The notes: generated by a model not told the origin, from the sequence alone. A stretch of DNA of 64,000 nucleotides from Bacillus sp. P14.5 (GCF_003316765.1 NZ_NIJF01000089.1:62001-126000), one strand, 5' to 3'; numbered from the stretch's first letter, positions 44,938 to 54,689 are shown. Program-made: numbers and translations.

Positions 44938-46278
44938 TTAATTGATAACAATAATCAGCATCATTTCCCCATTAAAACGACGAAAGCTGTCATCTTGGGA
45001 GATGACAGCTGTAGTGCTCGTTTGAAAACAGAATTTTCCTATTTGATTGATTTTTATTTTACCATACAGCTTATGCTTTGGAAAGAAATAAGTGAAGCGG
45101 TTAAGAGTGTATGGACTGAGTGCTTCCTTTTCTTTTCCATAAAACAGAATGACCAGAAAAATGAATAACAGAATAAAACTGATAATCATGAAGAAGCTGA
45201 TGTTTTCAAAAAGTTCGATAAAGATCCCGCCTGTATAGGGACCCGCAAGACTTCCAATGCTGAAAGCGACACCGCACAGCAGATTACCTGTCGGCAGATA
45301 CTTGCGGGGCATCAAATCGGTCATATAGCTGATGCCGAGTGAGAAGGTTGAACCTACCACCATTCCTGCTATGAACAGAACTGCTGTCAATGCAGGAATA
45401 TAGGCTTCAAGAAAACCAGCGGCAGTAAAACTGACGAAGCCAAGAAGAAGAATCATCAGCAGCACTTTGCGTCTTCCGTATTTATCACTTAAAATGCCAA
45501 GCGGCAGCTGAAATACAATTCCGCCAATGGCGAAAGAAGTAAGCAGAATGGAAACGCTTGTAACATCTATGCCATTTCTTAGTCCATATACCGGAAAACT
45601 TCCGTTTAGAGAAGCCTCTAGAAACCCATATCCCAAGGGAGGAAGAAAGGCAACCCAGCCATACTTTGTTGCTTTTTTGAACCTGGACATAGTGCTGCGG
45701 AATGAACTGACTTCCATAGTCTGTTCAGGGTATTCATTTTTTAATATAAATAAAAACACCCATGCTGCCAGACATAATAAGGAAGAGACGATGAAAGGCA
45801 GTGATTCATTTACTTTTACCAATGGAGTCATCATCGGACCCACGGCAAATCCAAGACCGAAAAATAATCCATACAGCGATATATTCCGTCCTCGCTTACT
45901 CTCTGGAGAAAATGAAGTGATCCATGTCTGTGTTCCGAAATGGAGGGCATGGTCGCCGATTCCGACCAGCATCCTCAAGGCAAACCAGAACCAGAAGGAT
46001 TTCCAGAGAGGAAAAAGGACCAGGGCCAAAATGACAAGCAGTCCCCCTCCGATGATGATTGGCTTATAGCCGAACTTCCTGAGAGGGTCCTCCATAAACG
46101 GGGAAACGAGCAGGATCCCGATGTAGAGCCCGGCAGCATTCAACCCATTGTGTGAAGAGGACAGTCCGTCTCCTTCAAAAATGACGGCGATCAGAGGAAG
46201 AAGCATCCCTTGAGAGAATCCTGAAATGGCTACTATACTTATTAACACCCAGAAGCGGAATTTCATTTGTTTATCCAT
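44938..46278 (-). CDS. MFS transporter (YfkF-like) with unusual C-terminal tail
   Basis: 446 residues, 12 helices; loop motif GILSDKYGRRKVLL and an N-terminal half with FALRMLVGIGDHAL. B. subtilis YfkF is about 50 residues shorter. Here the last helix ends near LVILFYGKEKEAL. The following ~55 residues read through a terminator-like hairpin (AGCTGTCATC / GATGACAGCT, ~44983-45008) up to an R4 repeat. One A fewer in the run before KIKINQ would give a stop before that hairpin. So the tail may come from a frameshift. Substrate unknown. Confidence 0.8.
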   Translation of the reverse strand: MDKQMKFRFWVLISIVAISGFSQGMLLPLIAVIFEGDGLSSSHNGLNAAGLYIGILLVSPFMEDPLRKFGYKPIIIGGGLLVILALVLFPLWKSFWFWFALRMLVGIGDHALHFGTQTWITSFSPESKRGRNISLYGLFFGLGFAVGPMMTPLVKVNESLPFIVSSLLCLAAWVFLFILKNEYPEQTMEVSSFRSTMSRFKKATKYGWVAFLPPLGYGFLEASLNGSFPVYGLRNGIDVTSVSILLTSFAIGGIVFQLPLGILSDKYGRRKVLLMILLLGFVSFTAAGFLEAYIPALTAVLFIAGMVVGSTFSLGISYMTDLMPRKYLPTGNLLCGVAFSIGSLAGPYTGGIFIELFENISFFMIISFILLFIFLVILFYGKEKEALSPYTLNRFTYFFPKHKLYGKIKINQIGKFCFQTSTTAVISQDDSFRRFNGEMMLIIVIN

Positions 46279-46535
46279 ATATCTATCTCCCGACGTACGT
46301 ATTTCCTCTACGATGGTATCGTCATTTCACAATATTGGCAAGATAAAACATTATGAAGTAAACTTTTGGGCAAGGGTTGTTTGTGTTGTTTCCGTTAGGC
46401 AGACTGGGGATTTTTTTCTTGGCGTCTTTAAATCATGTTCCGGCTGCTGCGGACTGGACTTCTACCTTTGAGAGGCCCCGTTGAGTTTGAACGGAGTTTC
46501 AGCAACCTTGTAAGAAATCTAAAGGAGTGAGTATA
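46279..46535. other. Intergenic region between MFS and OsmC genes
   Basis: About 250 bp. Contains CCGTTGAGTTTGAACGGAG, a short hairpin, ahead of the OsmC gene; no gene recognised. Confidence 0.4.
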
Positions 46536-46919
46536 GTGAAATTTAACATGAAAGAAGGCGGCTTTGCTGCTGACCTTCCATTTGGCCAATTAGAAGTATC
46601 GGGCAATGAGGAATATGGGTTCCGTCCTTATCAATTGATGGTGTCTTCCATTGCGGTTTGCAGCGGAGGAGTGCTCAGGAAAATCCTCGAGAAACAGAGG
46701 GTAGGTTTCGAAGACATATCAATTAAAGCTGACGTAAAGAGGAATGAGGAAGAAGCTAACAGGATTGAAAAGGTTTCGCTGCACTTTACAATTACAGGTG
46801 ACAACCTGAAGGAGGAGAAAATACAAAAAGCGATGGAGTTAACAAGAAAGAACTGCTCAATGGTCCAGTCGGTCATTGGCAGCATAGAAGTCGAAGAAAC
46901 CTTCGAAATAAAATCCTGA
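46536..46919 (+). CDS. OsmC family protein
   Basis: 127 residues from a GTG 8 bp after AAAGGAG. The two family cysteines are present: SSIAVCSGGVLRKIL (~res 45) and TRKNCSMVQSVIG (~res 108). OsmC-type proteins reduce organic peroxides with these thiols, though some members have other roles. Followed by two hairpins. Confidence 0.85.
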   Translation: MKFNMKEGGFAADLPFGQLEVSGNEEYGFRPYQLMVSSIAVCSGGVLRKILEKQRVGFEDISIKADVKRNEEEANRIEKVSLHFTITGDNLKEEKIQKAMELTRKNCSMVQSVIGSIEVEETFEIKS

Positions 46920-46948
46920 TACCACTGTCCTTCACCTTTTCACATCAC

Positions 46949-47023
46949 TAAGAGGGAAAGTCCCTCTTTGTGTGTTAACGCTTTAAAGCACGAAATGGGA
47001 CTGTCCCTTTTCGTGCTTTAAAG
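46949..47023. repeat. Hairpin followed by 43-bp palindrome (GGGACNGTCCC family)
   Basis: First AAGAGGGaaagTCCCTCTT (46950-46968). Then CTTTAAAGCACGAAA / TTTCGTGCTTTAAAG (46981-47023) around TGGGACTGTCCCT. A related palindrome with the same GGGACTGTCCC centre lies at 56.9 kb. Works as a bidirectional terminator between convergent genes. Confidence 0.8.
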
Positions 47024-47033
47024 TATTGCAGAG

Positions 47034-47453
47034 TTAGAGGCTCAGTTCTTGAGGCTCTTTTCCTGTTCTTTCATAGTAAAGGATGGTCTTTGGTGTTAGC
47101 TTTAAAAGCATGTACTCCGGATCATCAGGTGCGGTGATCCAAGGTTTGAGATATTCATTCCAGAATTTATCCTTGAGCTCCTCTGATTTCTCTATTTCCG
47201 CTTCTGCTTCGATTTCCACATAGTGTGCATGATCGCTGTCTCTGTCAAAACCAAGCAAAATATGGACATGAGGATTCTGGGCGATGTCTTCTGCCTTATG
47301 GGCATGCTGGTTAGTGGCAGTGAATAATGTGAGTTCCTCGTTGTAGAACATCATAAAGCGGGAATAAGGTCTATTATTCCTGATAGTAGCCAATGTTCCT
47401 ACTTTGTGGTTGGAGATTAACTCAACAATCTTTTCTTTTAATGTAAGGGACAT
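47034..47453 (-). CDS. Pyridoxamine-phosphate-oxidase-like general stress protein (YdaG-type)
   Basis: 139 residues of the split-barrel flavin/PNPOx-like fold: VGTLATIRNNRPYSRFMMF, LTLFTATNQHAHKAEDI, NPHVHILLGFD, then LLKLTPKTILYYE. Similar in length and order to B. subtilis YdaG (Gsp26). Flavin- or F420-type cofactor use is possible; the activity is unknown. AAAGGAGGTAAAAAT precedes the ATG. Confidence 0.85.
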   Translation of the reverse strand: MSLTLKEKIVELISNHKVGTLATIRNNRPYSRFMMFYNEELTLFTATNQHAHKAEDIAQNPHVHILLGFDRDSDHAHYVEIEAEAEIEKSEELKDKFWNEYLKPWITAPDDPEYMLLKLTPKTILYYERTGKEPQELSL

Positions 47454-47543
47454 ATTTTTACCTCCTTTAAATGTACGATATTAATCTGTGTTAATGGAGG
47501 AGGTTTTAAACAGACTTTTAATTTGATTAACAGGGGAGTGGCT

Positions 47544-47582
47544 ATGGTCTTAGCATATGAAGCATATAAAGCCCAGAGCTAA
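47544..47582 (+). CDS. Candidate 12-residue micropeptide
   Basis: ATG 6 bp after AGGGGAG, product MVLAYEAYKAQS, stop, then a strong terminator 12 bp later. The RBS-ORF-terminator order is complete, but at this length chance is quite possible. Confidence 0.25.
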   Translation: MVLAYEAYKAQS

Positions 47583-47593
47583 AAACTTATTTA

Positions 47594-47639
47594 CAAAAAA
47601 ACAAGGCGTGAGCTTTTCAGCTTACGCCTTGTTTTTTTT
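47594..47639 (+). terminator. Strong terminator
   Basis: ACAAGGCGTgAGCT / AGCTtACGCCTTGT with eight T. Confidence 0.9.
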
Positions 47640-47829
47640 GTAGGGAATTTAGGGAATGAAATATTGCTGCCGGTGTCCCGGCTGATATAAAAATAGTATA
47701 CAATAAAAATTGAATTTTGTAAATATTCAATTTAAATAACGACCAACTTTTTTAAAATAGCTTGGATAACAATGAAAACAAAGGAAAAACTAACAACAGA
47801 AAAAGCAAATGCAAGAAGGGAGTAACGCC

Positions 47830-48699
47830 ATGAAACTTTTACGCAATGTTCTTATGATGTTCCTTTTCTCATCATTGATCCTGCCGGCAGCTTCTGCAGA
47901 AAAGCAGGAAGATAAACAACAAGAACCAAAACAAGAGAAAGTCCAGAAAAAGGACGAAGAGAAGACTGAAGAGAAACAGGCTGAGCCAAAAGCCCAAATC
48001 CCTTCATCAGTACTCAATATTGCCAAAGAAAATACCTATCCAAATCCGACTCAGGATCTGCCATATCTTCAGCCAAGCGAGCTGACCGCTGAATTGCTTG
48101 AAACCTCGGATGTTAAAATTGAAAATCCTAACCTGATTCGGATGTTCAATGAGTCAAGCATGAATAAAACACCGTTCGCAATCGGGATGAGGGCAACAAT
48201 CTTCCTCGGAGAATGGCCCTTGAATTATGAATCAACAGAGACAGCACCGAACTGGGAATTTCAGAAAATCAACACAAACTACTATGATAATCGGGGCGGT
48301 AATCAAAATTATCAGATCCATTACGTACAAGAAGCCCAAAAAACAATCAAAGGCGGATTGACTGCCAAAGTCCCGCATTCTGATGATGTCCAAAAGATGA
48401 TGTTGTTAAAGGCCATGGAAAACAGTAAACTTCCACTTTCCTTCCAGACCATTGTTGGAGCGGGAACAAAGAAAGACCATGTCTATAATATTTCTCCAAG
48501 CCGGCTCGGGTACCTGTATGGATATGCACCTGCAGTTAACGAAAAAGGAAAAGTGACTTATGGAGAAGTATACCTGGTCATGAAAGGATCAAAGCGTTCC
48601 ATAGTTGTTAAAAACGTTACTTCCCAGGGAATCGGCGCCTGGATACCTGTTCAAGATCATGTATCGTTCGGCTTTATCGCAACTGATAAACCCCGCTGA
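47830..48699 (+). CDS. yfkD: YfkD family secreted protein
   Basis: 289 residues. Signal peptide MKLLRNVLMMFLFSSLILPAASA, a ~45-residue lysine/glutamate/glutamine-rich linker, then the conserved domain (IPSSVLNIAKENTYPNPTQD, RATIFLGEWPLNYES, NYQIHYVQEAQK, SRLGYLYGYAPAV). YfkD-family length; function not established. The ATG behind AAGGGAGTAACGCC is chosen over an upstream one. Confidence 0.88.
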   Translation: MKLLRNVLMMFLFSSLILPAASAEKQEDKQQEPKQEKVQKKDEEKTEEKQAEPKAQIPSSVLNIAKENTYPNPTQDLPYLQPSELTAELLETSDVKIENPNLIRMFNESSMNKTPFAIGMRATIFLGEWPLNYESTETAPNWEFQKINTNYYDNRGGNQNYQIHYVQEAQKTIKGGLTAKVPHSDDVQKMMLLKAMENSKLPLSFQTIVGAGTKKDHVYNISPSRLGYLYGYAPAVNEKGKVTYGEVYLVMKGSKRSIVVKNVTSQGIGAWIPVQDHVSFGFIATDKPR

Positions 48700-48703
48700 G
48701 TGC

Positions 48704-48744
48704 AAAAAAAGCTGACCTCTTTAATCCAGAGTGTCAGCTTTTTT
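48704..48744 (+). terminator. Terminator of yfkD
   Basis: AAAAAGCTGAC / GTCAGCTTTTTT. Confidence 0.9.
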
Positions 48745-48844
48745 ACATATTGGACGGATTTTCACGGGGTTACCAATCACTGCTTGTCATTCAATGCGGA
48801 ATTCGGTACGATGAGAAAGGAAATTCATTTAAAGGAGCGGACAT

Positions 48845-49021
48845 ATGGGCAAAGCAGCAAGCAACAAAGACGATCAGGTATTATATCTAAAACAGAGACT
48901 GAACATGTTCCTCGAAGTGCTCGATTCAATCGATCCCGAAAACACTGAATTAGAAGATATCGACCGTTTAATAGGAATGATTGATGACCTTGAAATGAAG
49001 GTTGATCAGTTCAAGAAATAG
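48845..49021 (+). CDS. SE1561 family small protein
   Basis: 58 residues, helical: VLYLKQRLNMFLEVLDSIDPENTELEDIDRLIGMIDDLE. This matches the SE1561 family of short Firmicute proteins as I know it. GGAGCGGACAT precedes the ATG; a terminator follows. Function unknown. Confidence 0.75.
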   Translation: MGKAASNKDDQVLYLKQRLNMFLEVLDSIDPENTELEDIDRLIGMIDDLEMKVDQFKK

Positions 49022-49027
49022 AACCGT

Positions 49028-49050
49028 GAGCCTTTTGGGGCTCTTTTTTA
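49028..49050 (+). terminator. Terminator
   Basis: GAGCC / GGCTC hairpin followed by seven T. Confidence 0.8.
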
Positions 49051-49118
49051 TTTCTAAGATAAAAGGGTAGGAAGAAAAAGGAATATGGTTTAAAATGGAC
49101 AGGAAGGGAGAGATGCTG

Positions 49119-50024
49119 ATGATAATAAAGAAACGGGTTGAGCCAGGTGAGGTAAGGCTGTTGAGTTCACTGAATGCCAGAAAGAGCTTGGCTGAAAATG
49201 AACAGAGAAAATTGAAAGCTGCAATAAAAGGATACAAAGGAGAGTTGATGTTTGATGAATGGGCGCTGCCCTTGATGAATAAGATGGTATTTCTCAATGA
49301 TCTACTGCTGAATCATCAAGGATCAAAATTCCAAATCGATTCCTGCGCATTAACCTCCAAGACAATCGTCAATTTTGAGGTGAAGAATTTTGAGGGAGAC
49401 TACCGCATTAAAAATGGTATTTGGATTAGCCCGGCCGGTGAAGAAAAACCAGATCCAATGTTTCAATTGAAGAGAACAGAATCTCTACTCCGCTAATACA
49501 CTCAACAACTTGGTTTCAACTGTCACGTTATGTCTTATTTGATTTTTATTAACCCCGAATTTTACCTTTATAACCCTCCCGATACACCATCCATCATCTT
49601 TGCTCCGCAACTGAATAGATTCCTAACAAAACTTCTAAGTAGTTCTCTAAAGCTGAACAAGGGGGACTTGAAATTAGCTGAGAAATTACAACTCCTTCAT
49701 ATTCAAGAATCCCCTTACTCAAGACTTTCTGAATACCATTTTGATGATCTTCAAAAAGGGATTCTTTGTCCCAATTGCGGGGTCTTTTATAAACCTGGTT
49801 TGGGCAAAGCGCTGTTTTGCAATATGTGCGGTGAAAGCGAATGTAAAGCATACGCTATTTTACGGACAATAGAGGAGTTCAGGCTTTTGTTTCCCAATGA
49901 AAAGTTAACAACAAATAAGATTCAGACTATGTGTGCGATTATTAACCAGAAAAAGACAATCAGAAAAGTCCTTGGTGAGAATTTTACAAAAGTGAGTGCT
50001 AAAAACTACACTTATTATGAGTAA
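49119..50024 (+). pseudogene. NERD-domain (nuclease-related) protein, interrupted by one stop codon
   Basis: The first part (GYKGELMFDEWALPLM, NDLLLNHQGSKFQIDSC, TIVNFEVKNFEGDY) is a NERD domain with the Asp/ExK nuclease-like core. The second part (LIFINPEFYLYNPP, CPNCGVFYKPGLGKALFCNMCG zinc ribbon, RTIEEFRLLFPNEKLT) is the usual C-terminal half. Both lie in one frame, separated only by TAA at 49494-49496 in ...RTESLLR*YTQQLGF, where a Gln is normal. The full-length product would have ~301 residues. No other damage is seen, so the stop is recent or an error. Confidence 0.85.
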
Positions 50025-50033
50025 GCCTTGTAT

Positions 50034-50400
50034 CCTTCGTGGAAGCTGTGAGTGCCACTATGAGAGGAAAAAGTCTGTTAGGTGTCCTTCGTGGAAGTGG
50101 TGAGTGCCAGTAAAAGAGGAAAAAGCCCTTCAGGTGACCTTCGTGGAAATCATGAGTGCCACTAAAAGAGGAAAAGGCCCTTCAGGTACCCTTCGTGTAA
50201 GCCGTGAGTGCCACTAAAAGAGGAAAAAGCTCTCCAGGTGACCTTCGTGTAAGCCGTGAGTGCCACTAAAAGAGAAAAAAGCCCTTCAGGTACCCTTCGT
50301 GTAAGCTGTGAGTTCTACTAAAAGAGGAAAAAGCCCTTCAGGTACCCTTCGTGTAAATCATGAGTGCCACTAAAAGAGAAAAAAGCCTTTCAGCTGATCT
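50034..50400. repeat. Tandem array 2: seven copies, period exactly 52 bp
   Basis: CCTTCGT recurs at 50034, 50086, 50138, 50190, 50242, 50294 and 50346; an eighth unit is degenerate. Unit consensus includes GTAAGCCGTGAGTGCCACTA and AAAGAGGAAAAAGCCCTTCA. Entire unit conserved; no spacers, no cas genes. Confidence 0.95.
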
Positions 50401-50498
50401 TGTGGGATACCAAAAGAGGTAAAGATACCAACAGGCGTCGCCATCAGCTCTCTGAGGGACACTTAGAGTTACTATTTGAAGAAAGAGATGGTTGAGTT

Positions 50499-50942
50499 AT
50501 GAAGATTTCATTAATAACTGAAGCACAGACAGAAGCTGCGAAGAATATTGTCCTCCAAGGCTTTAAAGAGCGTTTTGGTGTCATCATCGACGGGTTGAAT
50601 CCTGATTTGGATGACATAACAGGATATTATAAAACAGATAAATTCTTTTATGTCGGAGTCTATAAAGGAGAGCTTGCAGCGACAGGCGGAATCATTTTCG
50701 AAGCACCGGAAGAGGCAAGGATTGTGAGAATGTCAGTTTTGTCTCCCTACAGAGGATTGGGGCTCGGGCGCAAGATGCTGATGTTTTTAGAAGAGGAAGC
50801 AAATAAGCGAGGAGCCAGGCATCTAGTGCTGGAGACAAATAAAGAATGGAGTGACGCCATTTCTTTTTACAGAAAAAATGGATATCAACCATATAGAAGA
50901 GAAGCCGAAAGAATTCATTTTCAAAAAAAATCCTCGACCTGA
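50499..50942 (+). CDS. GNAT family N-acetyltransferase
   Basis: 147 residues. Motif A RMSVLSPYRGLGLGRKMLMFL, then helix EEEANKRGARHLVLETN and C-terminal AISFYRKNGYQPY. Substrate not predictable. Follows tandem array 2. Confidence 0.85.
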   Translation: MKISLITEAQTEAAKNIVLQGFKERFGVIIDGLNPDLDDITGYYKTDKFFYVGVYKGELAATGGIIFEAPEEARIVRMSVLSPYRGLGLGRKMLMFLEEEANKRGARHLVLETNKEWSDAISFYRKNGYQPYRREAERIHFQKKSST

Positions 50943-51065
50943 CTGTAATCGGTTACAATCTGGTCTTTTTTCCTGCTAATTATAGAGGTATAATGAATTG
51001 TGAAAATTTTAATTTTAAATTATTTATTAAATATATAGAAATAGCTATGGGAGAAGGGGAATTAT

Positions 51066-52616
51066 ATGAACATGGAAAAGCTGCAAGAAAGCATGTATCA
51101 GTTGATTGTTGAAACTTCAACGAACTTACCGAAAGATGTTAGGAGAGCGATCAAGACAGCGAAGGCAAGAGAGAGCGCCGGGACGCGTTCTGCAATGAGT
51201 TTAGCGACTATTTCGAACAATATTAAAATGGCAGATGATAAAGTTTCGCCGATCTGCCAGGATACAGGATTGCCGACATTTAAAATCAAAACTCCTGTCG
51301 GGGTCAACCAGTTACAGATCAAAGAAGCCATCTATGCCGCGATGAAAGAGGCAACCAAGGATGGCAAGCTTCGTCCGAACTCTGTGGATTCCCTGACAGG
51401 AGCGAACAGCGGAGACAATCTTGGGCTGGGCACACCTGTCATCAAATTCGAGCAGTGGGAAAAAGATTACATCGATGCCCGTTTGATCCTTAAGGGAGGC
51501 GGCTGTGAAAATAAGAATATCCAATACAGCCTGCCATGCGAACTGGATGGGCTTGGCCGCGCGGGACGCGACCTTGATGGCATCCGAAAGTGCATCATGC
51601 ATTCTGTTTATCAAGCTCAAGGGCAGGGGTGTTCTGCAGGATTCATCGGTGTTGGAATCGGGGGCGACCGTTCTTCTGGCTACGATCTTGCGAAACAGCA
51701 GCTTTTCCGATCTGTCGAAGATGTTAACAGCAATGAAGATCTTCGCAAGCTTGAAGACTATGTTATGGATAATGCCAATGAACTTGGAATCGGCACCATG
51801 GGCTTCGGCGGTGAAACGACTTTGCTTGGCTGCAAGGTTGGTGTCATGAACCGTATTCCGGCCAGCTTCTTTGTATCTGTTGCATACAACTGCTGGGCTT
51901 TCAGAAGATTGGGCTTCAAGCTTGATGCAGAAACAGGAACCGTTCAGGAGTGGCTTTATCAGGAAGGTGAGCTTGTCGACTTGTCCGAAACCTCCGCTCA
52001 GCAGGAGACAGCTGCAGCATCGCAAGGGGAGTCCGACATCATTACACTTAAAGCTCCTATTACGGAAGAGAAAATCCGCAGCCTGAAGGTCGGTGACGTG
52101 GTGCGTATCGACGGAAGAATGTACACAGGCCGTGACGCAATCCACAAACACCTCTCCGATAATGATTCACCTGTAGACCTTGATGGCCAAGTCATCTATC
52201 ACTGTGGACCGGTCATGATGAAGGATGAAGGAGGAAGCTGGCATGTCAAAGCAGCAGGGCCGACCACCTCCATTCGTGAAGAACCTTACCAAGGTGATAT
52301 CATGAAGAAATTCGGCATCCGTGCCGTAATCGGAAAAGGCGGCATGGGACCAAAAACACTCGAGGCTCTAGGTGAGCACGGCGGTGTTTACTTAAATGCC
52401 ATCGGCGGAGCAGCCCAGTACTATGCTGATTGCATCAAATCTGTCGAAGGCGTGGACTTCATGGAATTCGGCATTCCAGAAGCCATGTGGCATCTGGAAG
52501 TGGAAGGCTTCACGGCAGTCGTAACAATGGATTCACATGGAAACAGCCTTCATAAAGATATCGATAAATCATCACTAGAGAAACTTTCTCAATTTGAAGA
52601 GAAGGTCTTCAGCTGA
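51066..52616 (+). CDS. fumA: Class I fumarate hydratase (Fe-S)
   Basis: Interconverts fumarate and malate in the TCA cycle, cytoplasmic. 516 residues: N-terminal alpha domain (1-~290) with the three cluster cysteines in SPICQDTGLP, KGGGCENKN and TLLGCKVG, then the beta domain (~345-516; PVDLDGQVIYHCGPVM, AVIGKGGMGPKTLEAL). The cluster is oxygen-sensitive, unlike class II CitG, so this may serve low-oxygen or iron-replete growth. Start behind AAGGGG; the ATG two codons later is an alternative. Monocistronic with terminator. Confidence 0.95.
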   Translation: MNMEKLQESMYQLIVETSTNLPKDVRRAIKTAKARESAGTRSAMSLATISNNIKMADDKVSPICQDTGLPTFKIKTPVGVNQLQIKEAIYAAMKEATKDGKLRPNSVDSLTGANSGDNLGLGTPVIKFEQWEKDYIDARLILKGGGCENKNIQYSLPCELDGLGRAGRDLDGIRKCIMHSVYQAQGQGCSAGFIGVGIGGDRSSGYDLAKQQLFRSVEDVNSNEDLRKLEDYVMDNANELGIGTMGFGGETTLLGCKVGVMNRIPASFFVSVAYNCWAFRRLGFKLDAETGTVQEWLYQEGELVDLSETSAQQETAAASQGESDIITLKAPITEEKIRSLKVGDVVRIDGRMYTGRDAIHKHLSDNDSPVDLDGQVIYHCGPVMMKDEGGSWHVKAAGPTTSIREEPYQGDIMKKFGIRAVIGKGGMGPKTLEALGEHGGVYLNAIGGAAQYYADCIKSVEGVDFMEFGIPEAMWHLEVEGFTAVVTMDSHGNSLHKDIDKSSLEKLSQFEEKVFS

Positions 52617-52630
52617 ATATAGCTTGTTGG

Positions 52631-52659
52631 ACCGCTTCCTTTCAGGTGGCGGTTTTTTG
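52631..52659 (+). terminator. Terminator of fumA
   Basis: ACCGC / GCGGT hairpin with six T. Confidence 0.7.
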
Positions 52660-52754
52660 ATTTTAATGACAAAAAATGATCTATGTCCATGCACACTGAG
52701 TATGCAGCGCTCATGCAATTTCCATCAATTAGAACGCATGTTACCGTTCTCCTT

Positions 52755-52785
52755 TGCAACACTAAAAATAGTACAGCACATAATC
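52755..52785 (+). promoter_or_regulatory. Candidate sigma-G promoter of pdaA
   Basis: TGCAAC, 18-bp spacer, CATAATC against TGMATA / CATWMTA. Forespore expression by sigma-G is known for B. subtilis pdaA. Confidence 0.5.
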
Positions 52786-52851
52786 AATTTCATTGCAGGG
52801 CTTAGGAACACGAGGTGAAATTGAATTAGGAAAGAGAGAAGGTCAAATATC

Positions 52852-53658
52852 ATGAAAAAAGTTTTAACAGTAATCACTATTGCATTTCTGGCGCTTGGGA
52901 TAATTACCTGCAATGCCGAAGCAGCGGCCGTCCCGAATAAAAGTATCGGCTGGGGATTTAAAAAGGGCAGTGAAGGCAAGCAGGCAGAAGCGGGAAAGGC
53001 TTATGACGAACTATTGAAGAAATACGGCGCTTTTTATAAAGATGCTCCTGATGAAAAAGTTTTATACTTGACTTTCGACAATGGATATGAAAATGGGTAC
53101 ACCGAAAAGATACTGGACGTCCTGAAACAAGAGAAGGTGCCGGCAGCTTTTTTTGTGACGGGACATTATTTGAACAGCGCGCCGGATTTGGTGAAAAGAA
53201 TGGTGGATGAGGGCCATATTGTCGGTAACCACTCATGGAGCCATCCAGATTTAACGGCAGTGTCAGATGAAAAGCTGCGGAAGGAATTGGATCTGGTCAA
53301 GGACAAGACAGCCGATATCACTAAACAAAAGACAATGGCATACCTGCGTCCGCCGAGAGGGGTGTTCAGTGAGCGCACCATGAAGCTTGCGAAGGATGCA
53401 GGCTATACGCACGTCCTTTGGTCGCTTGCTTTTGTCGATTGGCATACAGATGGCCAAAAAGGGTGGCAGTACTCTTATGATAATATTATGAAGCAGATTC
53501 ACCCGGGAGCCGTAATGCTTTTGCACACTGTATCTAAAGATAATGCTGAGGCATTGGAAAAAGTCATCAAGGACCTGAAGAAAGAGGGATATACGTTCAA
53601 GAGCCTGGATTATTATGAAATGAGCAAGAACGGAAGAAATCCACTGCTTTCACCATAA
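52852..53658 (+). CDS. pdaA: Delta-lactam-biosynthetic polysaccharide deacetylase PdaA
   Basis: Deacetylates N-acetylmuramic acid in spore cortex so that muramic delta-lactam can form, which germination enzymes need. 268 residues: signal peptide (1-~24), then the NodB domain with LYLTFDNGYENG (the PdaA variant of TFDDG), GHIVGNHSWSHPDL (metal His pair), YLRPPRGVFSE and LLHTVSKDNAEAL. GSEGKQ..AGKAYDELLKKYGAFY fits the PdaA N-terminal region. AGAGAAGGTCAAATATC precedes the ATG. Confidence 0.95.
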   Translation: MKKVLTVITIAFLALGIITCNAEAAAVPNKSIGWGFKKGSEGKQAEAGKAYDELLKKYGAFYKDAPDEKVLYLTFDNGYENGYTEKILDVLKQEKVPAAFFVTGHYLNSAPDLVKRMVDEGHIVGNHSWSHPDLTAVSDEKLRKELDLVKDKTADITKQKTMAYLRPPRGVFSERTMKLAKDAGYTHVLWSLAFVDWHTDGQKGWQYSYDNIMKQIHPGAVMLLHTVSKDNAEALEKVIKDLKKEGYTFKSLDYYEMSKNGRNPLLSP

Positions 53659-53812
53659 GGAAATTACGGATAGGACAATTAGTGTTCTATCCTTTTTACG
53701 CTTTGAACAACTAAACTTCTGCGGTTTATTTTTACATCAAATCGTAAACATTTAAGACTCTATACGAGAAATGCTATAATACTCATAAACGTTTTTTAAA
53801 AGTGAGGGTTTT

Positions 53813-54685
53813 ATGAGAGAAGAAGTGATTAGAGTATCGCCTCCTTACAATTTTGATTTGGTGCTGGACAGGTTATCCCTCGATCCTTTGAACAATGTCG
53901 ATATTGAGAATCGGACAGTGAAAGTTCCTTTTTATAATGACGACAATGAGGTTTTGACAGTGACGGCCACAGGTACCACCGATAATCCTTCTTTTTTGGT
54001 AGAGATGGATCAGGAAGATGAAGACGGCAGCAGGCTGGCTTATTTGAAGAGGATCTTTCAGTGGGAAGGGACTCTTCATGACATTCATCAGCATTTTTTG
54101 GAAACGGACCTTAAAGACATTTTCCTTGAGCATTCAGGCACACCGGTCGTTCTGGAATTCAGCCCGTATGCCACACTGATGAAAAGCATCATCCATCAAC
54201 AGCTTAATCTGTCTTTTGCTCATACGCTGACAGAAAGGTTTGTCCATAAGTATGGAGAGTTGAAAGACGGGGTATGGTTCTACCCGCACCCGGCGAAAAC
54301 TGCCTTGATCGAAGTGGCTGAACTGAGGGACCTCCAATTCAGTCAAAGAAAAGCCGAGTATGTGATCGGCGTCTCAAAGGAAATCGCCGAGGGAAGTCTG
54401 AACCTGGAAGAGCTTCAGGAACAATCGGACGAAGAGATTTTAAAGCAATTGGTCAAGCTCAGGGGAATAGGCCCATGGACGGCAGAAAACTATCTGATGT
54501 TTGCGCTGGGCAGACCGAATCTTTTTCCAAAAACAGACATAGGCATCCAGAATGCTTTGAAAAAACTGTATCGAATGGACAGAAAACCGACGCTGGCTGA
54601 AATTGAAGAAATGAGTGCAGCTTGGAAACCTTACTTAAGCTACGCCTCGTTATATCTATGGAGAAGTATTGAAAATAGGAAGTGA
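53813..54685 (+). CDS. yfjP: DNA-3-methyladenine glycosylase, AlkA-like (YfjP)
   Basis: 290 residues. The helix-hairpin-helix plus Gly/Pro/Asp motif reads [30 protein letters not shown], ending in the catalytic Asp; the N-terminal half has the AlkA-type beta domain. Removes alkylated bases from DNA. Upstream is pdaA, downstream after 4 bp the RNA methyltransferase, as in B. subtilis. Confidence 0.9.
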   Translation: MREEVIRVSPPYNFDLVLDRLSLDPLNNVDIENRTVKVPFYNDDNEVLTVTATGTTDNPSFLVEMDQEDEDGSRLAYLKRIFQWEGTLHDIHQHFLETDLKDIFLEHSGTPVVLEFSPYATLMKSIIHQQLNLSFAHTLTERFVHKYGELKDGVWFYPHPAKTALIEVAELRDLQFSQRKAEYVIGVSKEIAEGSLNLEELQEQSDEEILKQLVKLRGIGPWTAENYLMFALGRPNLFPKTDIGIQNALKKLYRMDRKPTLAEIEEMSAAWKPYLSYASLYLWRSIENRK

Positions 54686-54689
54686 AGAA

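Noticed and set aside
47454..47520. Sigma-B promoter for the YdaG-like gene
   Set aside because: GTTTAA is present on the minus strand but no GGGTAT-like -10 follows at the right distance.
51312..52151. 279-codon minus-strand ORF
   Set aside because: Shadow of the fumarase gene on the other strand, without RBS or domain.
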